A stretch of DNA of 64,000 nt, taken from Aliiruegeria sabulilitoris. Its GTDB lineage: Bacteria; Pseudomonadota; Alphaproteobacteria; Rhodobacterales; Rhodobacteraceae. Within the stretch, counting starts at the first letter, position 1; every line of letters starts with the position of its first letter. The position numbers and the translations under genes are program-made. The DNA is taken from contig NZ_LOAS01000029.1 of the NCBI RefSeq assembly GCF_001558155.1, positions 1 through 64,000 of the forward strand, read 5' to 3'. The notes under the pieces were generated by a model. It saw only the letters and a list, made by a program, of their open reading frames with translations, ran no database searches and had not been told where the DNA came from. Of this stretch, positions 26,284 to 34,831 are shown one piece after another.

Positions 26284-27192
26284 TCATTCGACGATATTCT
26301 GTCCGAACCGCCAGTCCGGAAGGCCATAGCCATCGGGCCATGGGTAGACTTCCTTCTGGTTGAAATAGACCACGGCGACAAGCTCGCTGAGGCCCTCCAG
26401 GCTTTGGCGGACGTCCTCAAGCCACTTGTTCACATAATCCGCATCCCCGGAAAAGCCGAGTTCGGCGACCACGATGGGCAGGCCGAATTTGACGGCGCGC
26501 TCGTATCGCGGATCGAGGACCTCCCGGAAGCTGCGTTCCGCGCCAAGCTTGTCCTTTTCCCATTTCTGCAGGCCGAAGACGGACAGGCCGATAACATCGA
26601 CATAGTCCTCGCCGGGGAAGTACTCCTCGAACGGGTAAAGCGTCTTGTCCGTTTCCAGACCGAGCGGTGACCACATGAAATCGATGTCGGGCGCGACCGA
26701 GCGGCAGACATCGACCATGCGCCGGTAGGCGGCGATATAGGTTTCGGGCTGCCAACCGGCCCAGATGAACTGTCCGGAGTAGTCCTCCATCTCATGGGCC
26801 CAGCGGACGGTGACGGCACTTTGGAATCCGCCAAGAATACTGCAGATCGTGCTCATGTTGGTGTCGAAGGCACCACTGTTGATACCGGCGATCAGCACCT
26901 CGGGCCGGTTGCGTTCATCGCGCGTCCAGGTCCAGGGCTCGATCGTTACCAGGACCGAGCGTCCGCGCTCGGCGGCATATGCGTCGGCCTCCAGCAGCGA
27001 GGGCAAGTAGACATCCTGCCAAGGCAGGAACAGGTGTTCGATCTGCACATCGGGGTCATCGCCAAAGGCCCCGTAGGGATCGTAGGCACCGAATGGCAGA
27101 TCGCCCGGCGGTGCCGCCACGGCACCAGAAGGCCAGAGAAGAGCGCCCGCCATCACGGCCGCCAGCAATCCTCGCGTCGTTGTCCAGGTCAT
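26284..27192 (-). CDS. Secreted glycoside hydrolase, GH26-like
   Basis: A 302-residue protein with a signal peptide ('LLAAVMAGALLWPSGAVA'). The barrel has 'GAYDPYGAFGDD', 'VTIEPWTW', the acid/base motif 'VRWAHEMEDYSGQF' (Glu), 'IDFMWSPLG' and the nucleophile 'LPIVVAELGFSGDADY' (Glu). This is the GH26-like pattern (beta-mannanase and related endo-beta-glucanases). GAGGAG seven bases before the ATG at 27192 fixes the start, which overlaps the synthase stop region. Co-translation with the synthase suggests it acts on the nascent or exported polymer. Confidence 0.82.
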   Translation of the reverse strand: MTWTTTRGLLAAVMAGALLWPSGAVAAPPGDLPFGAYDPYGAFGDDPDVQIEHLFLPWQDVYLPSLLEADAYAAERGRSVLVTIEPWTWTRDERNRPEVLIAGINSGAFDTNMSTICSILGGFQSAVTVRWAHEMEDYSGQFIWAGWQPETYIAAYRRMVDVCRSVAPDIDFMWSPLGLETDKTLYPFEEYFPGEDYVDVIGLSVFGLQKWEKDKLGAERSFREVLDPRYERAVKFGLPIVVAELGFSGDADYVNKWLEDVRQSLEGLSELVAVVYFNQKEVYPWPDGYGLPDWRFGQNIVE

Positions 27193-27193
27193 C

Positions 27194-29059
27194 TTATTTC
27201 TCCTCATCTAGACCCAAAAGCACTTTCCAGGCATTCGGGTTGAACTGGAATTTAACGTTGTCGGTGCCCCCCATTCCGGCGCCCGAAACCACGTACTCGT
27301 AACGGACGATCTCGGCGTCGACCAAACCGATACTGAGCGCCAGCACGCTTTGCGGCCCGCGATAAACCAGCGCCACGATGGCCAGACAGGCCAGCAGCGG
27401 TGCCGAAAGCATCTGCACAGGCTCGGCACGCAGGCCCTGCCAAAGGGGAATGCGGTTTTCGCGAAGATGGTAGAAGACGATGAAGATGACGATGATCGTG
27501 TAGATCGTGCCATTCAGAAGTGTCAGGAAGTAGAACCCCATCGCCGTTTGCAGGTCGTCGACCAGCAGAACCGGAAGGATGCAGCCAAGCGCCAGGACGA
27601 CATAGGGCATGACAACCCGCAAGGGCAGCCTGGCCTCGACCGCACCGCCCTTGGGCGTGATGCGAAAATCGACAAAATCGCCGGTGAGCCTGTCACGCAC
27701 GGCCATTACGCACCCCCAAAGCACCCAGGGCCATTGCAGAGCCAGGAACAGGGCCTTCTCCCATCCCAGAACCTTGGCGTTGAGGGGGCGGAGAAAGCCG
27801 TCGGACCGCAGCGCATAGGCCATCAGCGTCACCGCCACCGCCGGCCAGATCGCATGGGCCAGGAAGGCGGGGTATGTGACGTCTGCATACCGCATGTCGA
27901 ACAGGACAGCCGCGATGGGCAGCAGGTAAAGCACCAGCATGAACAGCGCAAATAGCGGATACCAGAGCTGGCAGAAGACGAACTGGAACTTCAGCCGCGG
28001 AGGTAGCGGCTTGAGGTAACGGGCGGTGTAACGCAGCAGGATCGACAAAAGGCTGCGCGACCACTGGAACTCCTGCGTGCACAGATCGCCGGTTTGCGCC
28101 GGCCCGTCGCCGATGGCAATTGCCTCCAGAGCATGCACACCGCGCCAGCCGCCCGAGTTCAACAGCATCGTCGTCGAATGGTCTTCGGCCAGTTCGGGGC
28201 CGAGCCCGCCCACTTCACGCAGCGCCCGGGTCCGCACAGCGTAGTGCGACCCGATGCACATCGGCGCCAGTACGGCCGCATAGCCGGCCTGGAATATGCC
28301 GTGGAACGCTGCTTCGGTATCCATTCGAGCGCGCGCGGCCCAGCTCTGCGGAGCATTGCGGGCGCAGATCGACGGGGCGCTGACATAGCCGACCCTGGGA
28401 TCGGCAAAGCCGCGCATCATCTCTTCGAGATATGTCGGCTGGGGCACGTGGTCGGCATCGAGCTGCGAGACGAAGTCGTAGCGGTCATAGCCATAATGGT
28501 CATAAAAGAAGGCAAGGTTGCCTTCCTTGCACCGGGTTCGACGCGGCCATTCGCTACGGTGAAAGTCCGACCGGCCCTTGCGCGTGGATATCTGCACCCC
28601 GTGAGCCGCGCACCATTCGATGGTTTCGGGCTGCGGATCCTCGTCGGCCAGCCATGTGTCATGCGGGTAGGTCTGCGCCAGCATCGCCTCCAGGGTCTGA
28701 CGAACCAGCGGAAACGGCTCGGACGGTGTCTTTGTCGTGATCATCGCAACCCGGACATACCCCGGGGCGGGCGGGTCGCCGGCGGGCACGATCGCGCGGC
28801 GAAAGATCAGCACGAAAAACGCCTGCATGAAGACCATCCAGAAAAAAGCGAGCGTCGCGACCTGATAACGTATGCCGTCTGGCGGGATGTGGCGTGGGTC
28901 AAGCCACCACTGCCAGAACCAGAGCGTCGCCAATGCCCACAACAGGACAAGCACGTCGTACTTGGCCTTCTTGCGGCCAGTCAGAAGGCGGCGCTGGAAG
29001 GGGGAAGATCTTCCGGCGCGGAGGGCGCTCGTTGGTATTTGGCCCGTGGTTTCAGTCAT
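27194..29059 (-). CDS. Membrane glycosyltransferase family 2 (cellulose-synthase-like polysaccharide synthase)
   Basis: A 621-residue processive GT2. Two N-terminal membrane helices ('VLVLLWALATLWFWQWWL', 'LAFFWMVFMQAFFVLIF') precede the catalytic domain with 'TWLADEDPQPET', 'SQLDADHVPQPTYLEEM' (DxD), 'GPELAEDHSTTMLL' (the TED-type base) and 'CTQEFQWSRSLLSILL', where the usual QxxRW is QxxQW. About six C-terminal helices follow. No PilZ domain is visible, so direct c-di-GMP control as in BcsA is unlikely. The start ATG (29059) overlaps the galE stop by eight bases. It is the core synthase of the locus; the sugar is not predictable. Confidence 0.88.
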   Translation of the reverse strand: MTETTGQIPTSALRAGRSSPFQRRLLTGRKKAKYDVLVLLWALATLWFWQWWLDPRHIPPDGIRYQVATLAFFWMVFMQAFFVLIFRRAIVPAGDPPAPGYVRVAMITTKTPSEPFPLVRQTLEAMLAQTYPHDTWLADEDPQPETIEWCAAHGVQISTRKGRSDFHRSEWPRRTRCKEGNLAFFYDHYGYDRYDFVSQLDADHVPQPTYLEEMMRGFADPRVGYVSAPSICARNAPQSWAARARMDTEAAFHGIFQAGYAAVLAPMCIGSHYAVRTRALREVGGLGPELAEDHSTTMLLNSGGWRGVHALEAIAIGDGPAQTGDLCTQEFQWSRSLLSILLRYTARYLKPLPPRLKFQFVFCQLWYPLFALFMLVLYLLPIAAVLFDMRYADVTYPAFLAHAIWPAVAVTLMAYALRSDGFLRPLNAKVLGWEKALFLALQWPWVLWGCVMAVRDRLTGDFVDFRITPKGGAVEARLPLRVVMPYVVLALGCILPVLLVDDLQTAMGFYFLTLLNGTIYTIIVIFIVFYHLRENRIPLWQGLRAEPVQMLSAPLLACLAIVALVYRGPQSVLALSIGLVDAEIVRYEYVVSGAGMGGTDNVKFQFNPNAWKVLLGLDEEK

Positions 29060-30050
29060 CTTCTGTCGTGCCGATCTTGTGGCCGTAATGCGGTGCCGCG
29101 TGGCGCAAGATGGTTTCGACGCCGGAGAGCCTCGGGTGGAAACCGAGCCGCCGCCGGGCTTCGGAGGCATCCGCGATCAGGACCGGCGGATCGCCCGCCC
29201 GGCGCGGGGCCTCGACCAGCGGGACCGGAACGCCGGTGATGCGTTCGACGGCACCGCAGATTTCGTGCACCGACAGGCCATGGGCAGTCCCAAGGTTCAG
29301 CACCAGATTATCGCCGCCAGTCTCTAGGTGGCGGAGGGCCAGGTAATGCGCCTTTGCCAGGTCGGTCACGTGGATATAGTCGCGTATGGCGGTTCCATCG
29401 GGCGTGTCGAAATCGGTGCCGAAGATCCGCAGCGGCGGACCCATCCCCGAGGCCGCCATCAGCGCAAGCGGGATCAGACGCGTCTCGGGGTCGTGCCGCT
29501 CGGCCAATTCGCCCTCGGGGTCGGCCCCGGCGGCATTGAAATAGCGCAGGATAGTGAAGTTCAGGCCGTAGGCGGCAGCCTGGGCGTAAATCATCTGTTC
29601 GCCGATCAGCTTGGTCCACCCATAGGGGTTGATCGGAGACTGCGTTACGGCTTCATCGATGGGCACCTTGGGTGGGATGCCGTAGGTGGCACAGCTTGAG
29701 GAGAACACCAACAGATTGGCATCTGCAGCTTTCATCGCCGCCAGAACCCCGATCATGCCGCCGACATTGTTGTCGTAATAGCTGTCGGGCGCGCGTATCG
29801 ACTCCGACACCACCGCGAAAGCCGCGAAATGCAGGACAGTGCGCGCGCCGTATTTGCGGATGACCGCCGCCAAGGCAGCCGCATCGCGAACATCGACACG
29901 TTCCAGCGGCCCCCATTTCACCGCATCCGCATGGCCGGTGCTGAGGTTGTCGACCGATACAGGCAGATAGCCCCGCGCCGCGAGATGCTTGCAGCAATGG
30001 CTGCCGATGAACCCGGCCCCGCCAAGCACGATAAGAGGAACAGCGGACAT
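29052..30050 (-). CDS. galE: UDP-glucose 4-epimerase
   Basis: A 332-residue extended SDR: the NAD motif 'GGAGFIGSHCCKHLAARG', 'VDNLSTGHADAV', 'HFAAFAVVSESI', 'SSSCATYGIP', the active site 'YGWTK' and 'LRYFNAAGADPEG' are all typical of GalE. It interconverts UDP-glucose and UDP-galactose. It lies between the UDP-glucuronate decarboxylase gene (five-base gap) and the synthase (eight-base overlap), so it supplies UDP-sugars for the polysaccharide. Confidence 0.92.
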   Translation of the reverse strand: MSAVPLIVLGGAGFIGSHCCKHLAARGYLPVSVDNLSTGHADAVKWGPLERVDVRDAAALAAVIRKYGARTVLHFAAFAVVSESIRAPDSYYDNNVGGMIGVLAAMKAADANLLVFSSSCATYGIPPKVPIDEAVTQSPINPYGWTKLIGEQMIYAQAAAYGLNFTILRYFNAAGADPEGELAERHDPETRLIPLALMAASGMGPPLRIFGTDFDTPDGTAIRDYIHVTDLAKAHYLALRHLETGGDNLVLNLGTAHGLSVHEICGAVERITGVPVPLVEAPRRAGDPPVLIADASEARRRLGFHPRLSGVETILRHAAPHYGHKIGTTEDD

Positions 30051-30055
30051 GGCCT

Positions 30056-31024
30056 TTACTCGGTCGGCCGAGCGTTGCGCCCCAGCTCAGCCGCTAAATA
30101 GATGATCGTCTGGCGCAGCCCCTCACGCAAAGGAACATCGGGCGACCAGTCCAAGAGCCGCCTGGCCTTGGAGATGTCGGGGCGCCGGTATTCCGGATCG
30201 TCCTTTGGCAGATCCCGGAACTCGATGGTCGAGTTACTTTGTGTTTCTTCGAGAACGATCTTTGCCAGTTCGAGGATGGAGAACTCGCCAGGGTTGCCAA
30301 GATTGACCGGGTCGAAAATATCTACCTTCGAATGCATCAGCGCGGTCAGACCGGTGATCATGTCATCCACATAGCAGAACGATCGCGTCTGGTGCCCGTC
30401 ACCATAGACCGTCAGCCCGCTGCCAGACAGCGCCTGAACGATGAAATTCGACACGACGCGCCCATCCTCCGGATCCATGTTGGGTCCGTAGGTGTTGAAG
30501 ATACGCGCGACGCGGATATCCACCCCGAGAGTATGGTGAAAATCGTAAAACAGCGTTTCGGCGGCACGTTTGCTTTCATCATAGCAGGCGCGCGGACCCA
30601 TGGTCTGGACCTTGCCGCAATATTCTTCGGTCTGGGGAATGATCTCCGGGTCGCCGTAAACCTCCGAGGTGGAGGCCTGAAGGATCCGGGCCCCGGTTTT
30701 TCGAGCCAGCTTGAGCAGGTTTTCCGAACCGATCACGATCGTATCGAAAGTCGCGATAGGGTCCGCCTGGTATCTGGGCGGTGAGGCCGGCGCGGCCATG
30801 TTGATGATGAAGTCGATCTTTTCGCCGAGATCCAAAGGATCTGTTATGTCATGGAGCACGAAGCGGAACGCCGTGATGTCCAGCAGATGTTCGATATTCC
30901 GCATGCGTCCGCTCGACAGGTTGTCGACGCAGATCACGCGCGCACCCCGATCAAGATAGTGCTTGCACAAATGTGAACCCAGGAAACCGGCGCCGCCGGC
31001 AATGAGGACAGATCTGTCATCCAT
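30056..31024 (-). CDS. UDP-glucuronate decarboxylase (UDP-xylose synthase)-like epimerase
   Basis: A 322-residue extended SDR with 'GGAGFLGSHLCKHYL', 'CVDNLSSGRMRNIEHL', 'ASPPRYQADPI', 'ASTSEVYGDPE', the active site 'CYDESKR' and 'VARIFNTYGPNMDPEDGRV'. This set of motifs is that of UXS enzymes, which turn UDP-glucuronate into UDP-xylose. It is the first gene of the leftward polysaccharide operon, with an AT-rich upstream region shared with the divergent DUF995-like gene. Confidence 0.87.
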   Translation of the reverse strand: MDDRSVLIAGGAGFLGSHLCKHYLDRGARVICVDNLSSGRMRNIEHLLDITAFRFVLHDITDPLDLGEKIDFIINMAAPASPPRYQADPIATFDTIVIGSENLLKLARKTGARILQASTSEVYGDPEIIPQTEEYCGKVQTMGPRACYDESKRAAETLFYDFHHTLGVDIRVARIFNTYGPNMDPEDGRVVSNFIVQALSGSGLTVYGDGHQTRSFCYVDDMITGLTALMHSKVDIFDPVNLGNPGEFSILELAKIVLEETQSNSTIEFRDLPKDDPEYRRPDISKARRLLDWSPDVPLREGLRQTIIYLAAELGRNARPTE

Positions 31025-31229
31025 ATCATTTTACCTTGGAGCGCGTCGGGCCGCCGGCCAAAAGACGCTTCCTGCAATCTGAACACACAGACATCAGGCC
31101 AACAATCTCTTGGGCCACCCTCCCCTCCGGCTTGCCCCGACTCCGGTGCCTAACTCCATTTGTTAACCTTTTTTGCGCTTTTTTTCATTGATTTACGACA
31201 AGGCACGCAATCCGAGAGTTTGATATACT

Positions 31230-31245
31230 TACCAAGCAGTTGGTA
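31230..31245. promoter_or_regulatory. Palindrome in the divergent polysaccharide promoter region
   Basis: A perfect 6-bp inverted repeat, TACCAAGCAGTTGGTA, follows a TATACT -10-like box (31224-31229) in an AT-rich stretch between the UDP-glucuronate decarboxylase and DUF995-like genes. Its position just past the -10 box suits a repressor site. Confidence 0.4.
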
Positions 31246-31281
31246 TCGCGCCGAAGGCAGCCGGGTATTGAGAGGCAAAAA

Positions 31282-31869
31282 ATGCTGGATATTCAAGATA
31301 GCCGTCAAAACCAAATTCGTGATCCAGGCGGTGCAGGAGTGAGTGCCGTGACCGGCGCGGATGTTTATTCCGCGACGAAGCTTTTGCTGGCCTCATTCAT
31401 CCTGGCGGCCCTGGTCTTCCCCACGGTCGTTCGTAGTGATGGTTTCCCGGGGTCGCCGATCCCGCCGGACGCCGCGGCTCCCACTCCGGAGGAACTGTTC
31501 AGGCTATTCGCCAACCACACCGAGGACTGGGGGCGTGGCTCAGGGAAATACTGGGACCCGGACGGAACTTGGCGCGCGGTCAACATTTCGGAGAACAGTG
31601 TTGGGTCCGGGACATGGTATGTCACCACCGCCAGCCGCGTCTGCTATGAGGGCAGTTGGTATTGGAACCAGGATTTCGATGTTGCCAATTCTGGCTCCAA
31701 GAAGATTTGCACGCGGTTTCGCAGGGATGCGAAGGGAATGATGTGGTCTACGACGAAAGGGTTGAACGGCCCGTGGTATCCGTTCTCTTTCGAGTCGTTC
31801 GAATACGGCAACCTGATCGCCAGAAGCTACGCGGACACCGCAGCGCCGATCGCGCGTGTGCAGCAGTAA
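31282..31869 (+). CDS. Exported DUF995-like protein
   Basis: 195 residues from the ATG at 31282 (a GTG at 31339 is an alternative). A hydrophobic segment ('LLLASFILAALVFPTVV') is followed by 'TPEELFRLFANHTEDWG', 'KYWDPDGTWRAVN', 'GSGTWYVTTASRVCYEG', 'KKICTRFRRDAKGMMW' and 'GPWYPFSFE'. Tryptophan-rich strands with paired Cys match the DUF995 pattern as I remember it. It is divergent from the polysaccharide operon and likely exported to the periplasm or surface. Confidence 0.6.
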   Translation: MLDIQDSRQNQIRDPGGAGVSAVTGADVYSATKLLLASFILAALVFPTVVRSDGFPGSPIPPDAAAPTPEELFRLFANHTEDWGRGSGKYWDPDGTWRAVNISENSVGSGTWYVTTASRVCYEGSWYWNQDFDVANSGSKKICTRFRRDAKGMMWSTTKGLNGPWYPFSFESFEYGNLIARSYADTAAPIARVQQ

Positions 31870-32095
31870 GTTCACTGGCCGCGCTGGTGTGAGACGAATT
31901 CGAACGCATCTCTGCAAGGAAGCGGTCGTTGTCTCTTGCGCCGCTCCGAGTTGATATGGTCGAACATCGATGCGTGAACGCCGGCGAACACATCACCGCC
32001 AAGCGGATGGGCTCGTGGTTCTTCCATAACTATCTGAACAGGTAACGTTCTTTTCGTCTGAGGGGGCCAACCAACCCCCTCGCCCGCCGCAAGCA

Positions 32096-32114
32096 AGGCT
32101 CCTCTGACATCACC
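32096..32114 (-). repeat. IS6-like terminal repeat relic
   Basis: Read leftwards, GGTGATGTCAGAGGAGCCT matches 15 of 19 bases of the terminal sequence of the IS6 remnant at 46009-46027, and the following G-rich stretch is also similar. No transposase frame remains beside it; 31870-32095 holds nothing I can assign. Confidence 0.35.
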
Positions 32115-32129
32115 GTTCACAAACCTGGT

Positions 32130-33542
32130 TCAAGTGTTTTCAAATTTGCCCAAGGCCGCCGCGACATCCTTTTCAAGTTGCGGAAAACTCTCCCCAAAAA
32201 GCCGTCCAATGCGGCGAAGATCTTCGGCACCCTCACCTTCCAGCCGGATCGTGACCTTCGGCTCGGTAATGGAGCGGCGAACAAGCAACCAGCCGGATGG
32301 CCAGACCAGTCTGACACCGTCGATCTTCTGCACTTCGGCACCTTCGAGCCCGGCGGCGCAGCTTGCCAACAACGCGTCGATCGCCGCGGCGTCCATGGCA
32401 ATCCGTATATCCTCGGTCATGAACATTGCCGGAAGCTTGTCAACAAAAGCGGACAGTTTTCGATCCTGCGCGACCAACCATCCGGCCAGGCGGATCGCGG
32501 TGTGAAGCGGGTCGTCGCGGCCGTGAATCTCGCCAAGAAAAACGTGGCCGGAAAGCTCTACGCCGGCAATGGCGTCATGTTCCAGCACCATGCGCTTCAT
32601 GTAGGCATGTCCGCTCTTGCATCGGCGTGGTGTCCCGCCGAGAGCCGCGATCGCCCGTTCCAGATGCATTGAGCACTTGATGTCCAGGATAACGTTGTCA
32701 CCTTCACCGCAGGGGATCGCGCCCTTGAAGAGCACGATGGCCAAACGTTCCGATCCGAGGATTCGACCCTTGTCATCGACAATCGCGATCCGGTCACCGT
32801 CACCATCGAACCCGACGCCGAAATCGGCACCGGTGTCGAGCACGGTCCTGACCAGTGTGGCGAGGCTTTCGGGGATGGCGCAGTCGGGATTGCGTTCGGA
32901 GAAATTGCCGTCGATCCGGTCATGCAGCGCCGTGACCTCGGCGCCGAGATCGGCAAGGACCCTTGAGGCAACGCCAGACATGCAACCATTGCCGGGATCG
33001 ACAACAACCTTTAGCCCTTCCAGCGACTGCCCTGCGAAGGTTGCCATCATCGCGTCCATATAGGCACCAACGATGTTCTCCACCTTGCGGATGCGAGCCA
33101 GGCCGTTCGCGGCAACCTCAGCGCTTTCCGAGGCCTTGTCGGCCAGGAAGTTGATGTCGTTCGGGGTGGGCGGCAACTCACCATTCATCACCTTCAGCCC
33201 GTTCCATTGCGGTGGGTTATGCGAGGCGGTGCAAATGGCCGAGGCCTGAGCACCAAAATGGTGCTTGGCCCAGTAGATCGCCGGTGTCGGGACCCTGGCG
33301 CCAAGCTCGACGATGCCAATCGGCGCGGTGGAGAGCCCGCGAATGGTGGCGGCAAGCAGGTCGGGCGTCGAGATGCGCCCATCACCGCCGATGACCAGCG
33401 TGTCGCCATCGGCATTCGGCCCATCGGCGAGAAGCCGGGCGTATTCGCGCCCGACGCGGGCAAAGATGTCCTCGTTGACCTGATCGGGATAGGTGCCGCG
33501 GATATCGCAATCCTTGAAGGCTTCGGTATTCATCGGTGCCAT
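32130..33542 (-). CDS. Phosphomannomutase/phosphoglucomutase
   Basis: A 470-residue alpha-D-phosphohexomutase with 'FKDCDIRGTYPDQVNEDIF' at the start, the phosphoserine loop 'TASHNPPQWNGLKVM', the metal loop 'GFDGDGDRIAIVDD' and the C-terminal phosphate-binding domain ('RLVWPSGWLLVRRSITEPK'). AGGAG eight bases before the ATG supports the start. It is the last gene of the leftward sugar operon, 19 bases after the FGGY kinase, and links hexose-6- and hexose-1-phosphates. It could also feed the nearby polysaccharide locus. Confidence 0.9.
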   Translation of the reverse strand: MAPMNTEAFKDCDIRGTYPDQVNEDIFARVGREYARLLADGPNADGDTLVIGGDGRISTPDLLAATIRGLSTAPIGIVELGARVPTPAIYWAKHHFGAQASAICTASHNPPQWNGLKVMNGELPPTPNDINFLADKASESAEVAANGLARIRKVENIVGAYMDAMMATFAGQSLEGLKVVVDPGNGCMSGVASRVLADLGAEVTALHDRIDGNFSERNPDCAIPESLATLVRTVLDTGADFGVGFDGDGDRIAIVDDKGRILGSERLAIVLFKGAIPCGEGDNVILDIKCSMHLERAIAALGGTPRRCKSGHAYMKRMVLEHDAIAGVELSGHVFLGEIHGRDDPLHTAIRLAGWLVAQDRKLSAFVDKLPAMFMTEDIRIAMDAAAIDALLASCAAGLEGAEVQKIDGVRLVWPSGWLLVRRSITEPKVTIRLEGEGAEDLRRIGRLFGESFPQLEKDVAAALGKFENT

Positions 33543-33561
33543 GTCGGGTCTCCTGTTCTGG

Positions 33562-34830
33562 TCAGGCAGTCATCAGCGGGATACGGGCCGCACCAATCGC
33601 GGCTTCGGTCTCTGCGGCGTTTTCCGGGGTGAGGCCCAGATGGCGGGCGCGGATCGCCGTGAAGACGGGATTTTGTGCGCCGCCTCCGGCGGACAGCACG
33701 CGCGTCGGGCGCTCTCCGTCCGCGTCTGAAATCGCCGCGTAGCACTGCGCCTCGATCCGGGCGATGCCTTCGAATATGCCATGCAGGAAGGCTGCGTCGT
33801 CGGCAGGGCGTGGCTCAAGCCGCGGCTGAAGCTCGGGATCGTTCAGCGGGAAGCGCTCGCCGGGCTCAATCAGCGGGTAATAATCCAGATCGGACGCCTG
33901 CGCGGCGTCGATCTTCTCGCTCAGCGCGGCAAGCTCGGCATCGGAGAAGAAGTGCCGCAGCACCCGGCCACCGGTATTGGAGGCGCCGCCAACGAGCCAG
34001 ACATTGCCGACCCGGTGGGAATAGAGCCCGCGCGCCGGATCGTCGATCCGGGCCCGGCTGAGCGCCTTGATGGCCAGAGTGGAGCCAAGCGAGGTCACCG
34101 CAACACCGGCCTCCAGCGGCGCGGCGGCGAGAAAGGCGGCAATGCTGTCCGTGGTGCCCGCATGGACCTGCACGTTGGCGGGCAGGCCCAATTCGCGGGC
34201 GAGATCGCCACGAAGCGTTCCAAGCGGCGTTCCGAGCGGATGCGCTTCGGGCAACAGGCCTTCGGGCAGCAGGGAGACAATCCAGTCCGGCCATTCGCCG
34301 GTATCCGGCTCCACCCCGGTCTTGAGCGCGTTCATCACGTCGCTCTGCCCGCCGATGCCGGTAAGCCGCGCGGCAATGAAATCGGCCTGGTGCAGCAGGT
34401 GGCGCGCACCCGGCGCTTCGCTGACCAGCCGCATCGCGCGCCCGAGCGCGGAGCCCGAGCCACGGGCGATATGCGGATCAGGCGCAAGCGCGGCAATGCG
34501 TTCGGCCTCTGCGTCAAAGCCCTTGGAGTTGTACATCAGCGCACGGCTGACCGGGACAAGATCGGCATCGGTCAGCAGCATGGTGCCCGAGGTGCCATCG
34601 ACGCAGGCATGGCCGATCCCTGCCGGGTCCTGCCCGTCTGTCCGCAGCTTTTCCATCTGCGCCTCAATGCAGGCGCGTACCGCTTCCCACCACTTCTCCG
34701 CGTCGATCCGCGCGGGATCCGGCTGTGGCAGGTGCTCCACGGTTGCCATGGAGAGCAGCGCGCCCTCCGGAGACACGATCGCGGTACGAACCCCGGAGGT
34801 GCCGATATCAATGCCCAATGACAGCATCAC
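33562..34830 (-). CDS. FGGY-family carbohydrate kinase
   Basis: A 422-residue, intact kinase with 'LSLGIDIGTSGVRTAIV' (ATP-binding start), 'HACVDGTSGTMLLTD', 'VHAGTTDSIAAFLAA', 'AVTSLGSTLAIKAL', 'LVGGASNTGGRVLRHFF' and 'VLSAGGGAQNPVFTAIR'. It is shorter than xylulokinases and resembles the D-ribulokinase-like/XK1 subgroup. It follows the class II aldolase by one base, so the sugar is probably phosphorylated and then split in this operon, or the aldolase acts on the kinase product. Confidence 0.88.
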   Translation of the reverse strand: MMLSLGIDIGTSGVRTAIVSPEGALLSMATVEHLPQPDPARIDAEKWWEAVRACIEAQMEKLRTDGQDPAGIGHACVDGTSGTMLLTDADLVPVSRALMYNSKGFDAEAERIAALAPDPHIARGSGSALGRAMRLVSEAPGARHLLHQADFIAARLTGIGGQSDVMNALKTGVEPDTGEWPDWIVSLLPEGLLPEAHPLGTPLGTLRGDLARELGLPANVQVHAGTTDSIAAFLAAAPLEAGVAVTSLGSTLAIKALSRARIDDPARGLYSHRVGNVWLVGGASNTGGRVLRHFFSDAELAALSEKIDAAQASDLDYYPLIEPGERFPLNDPELQPRLEPRPADDAAFLHGIFEGIARIEAQCYAAISDADGERPTRVLSAGGGAQNPVFTAIRARHLGLTPENAAETEAAIGAARIPLMTA

Positions 34831-34831
34831 A

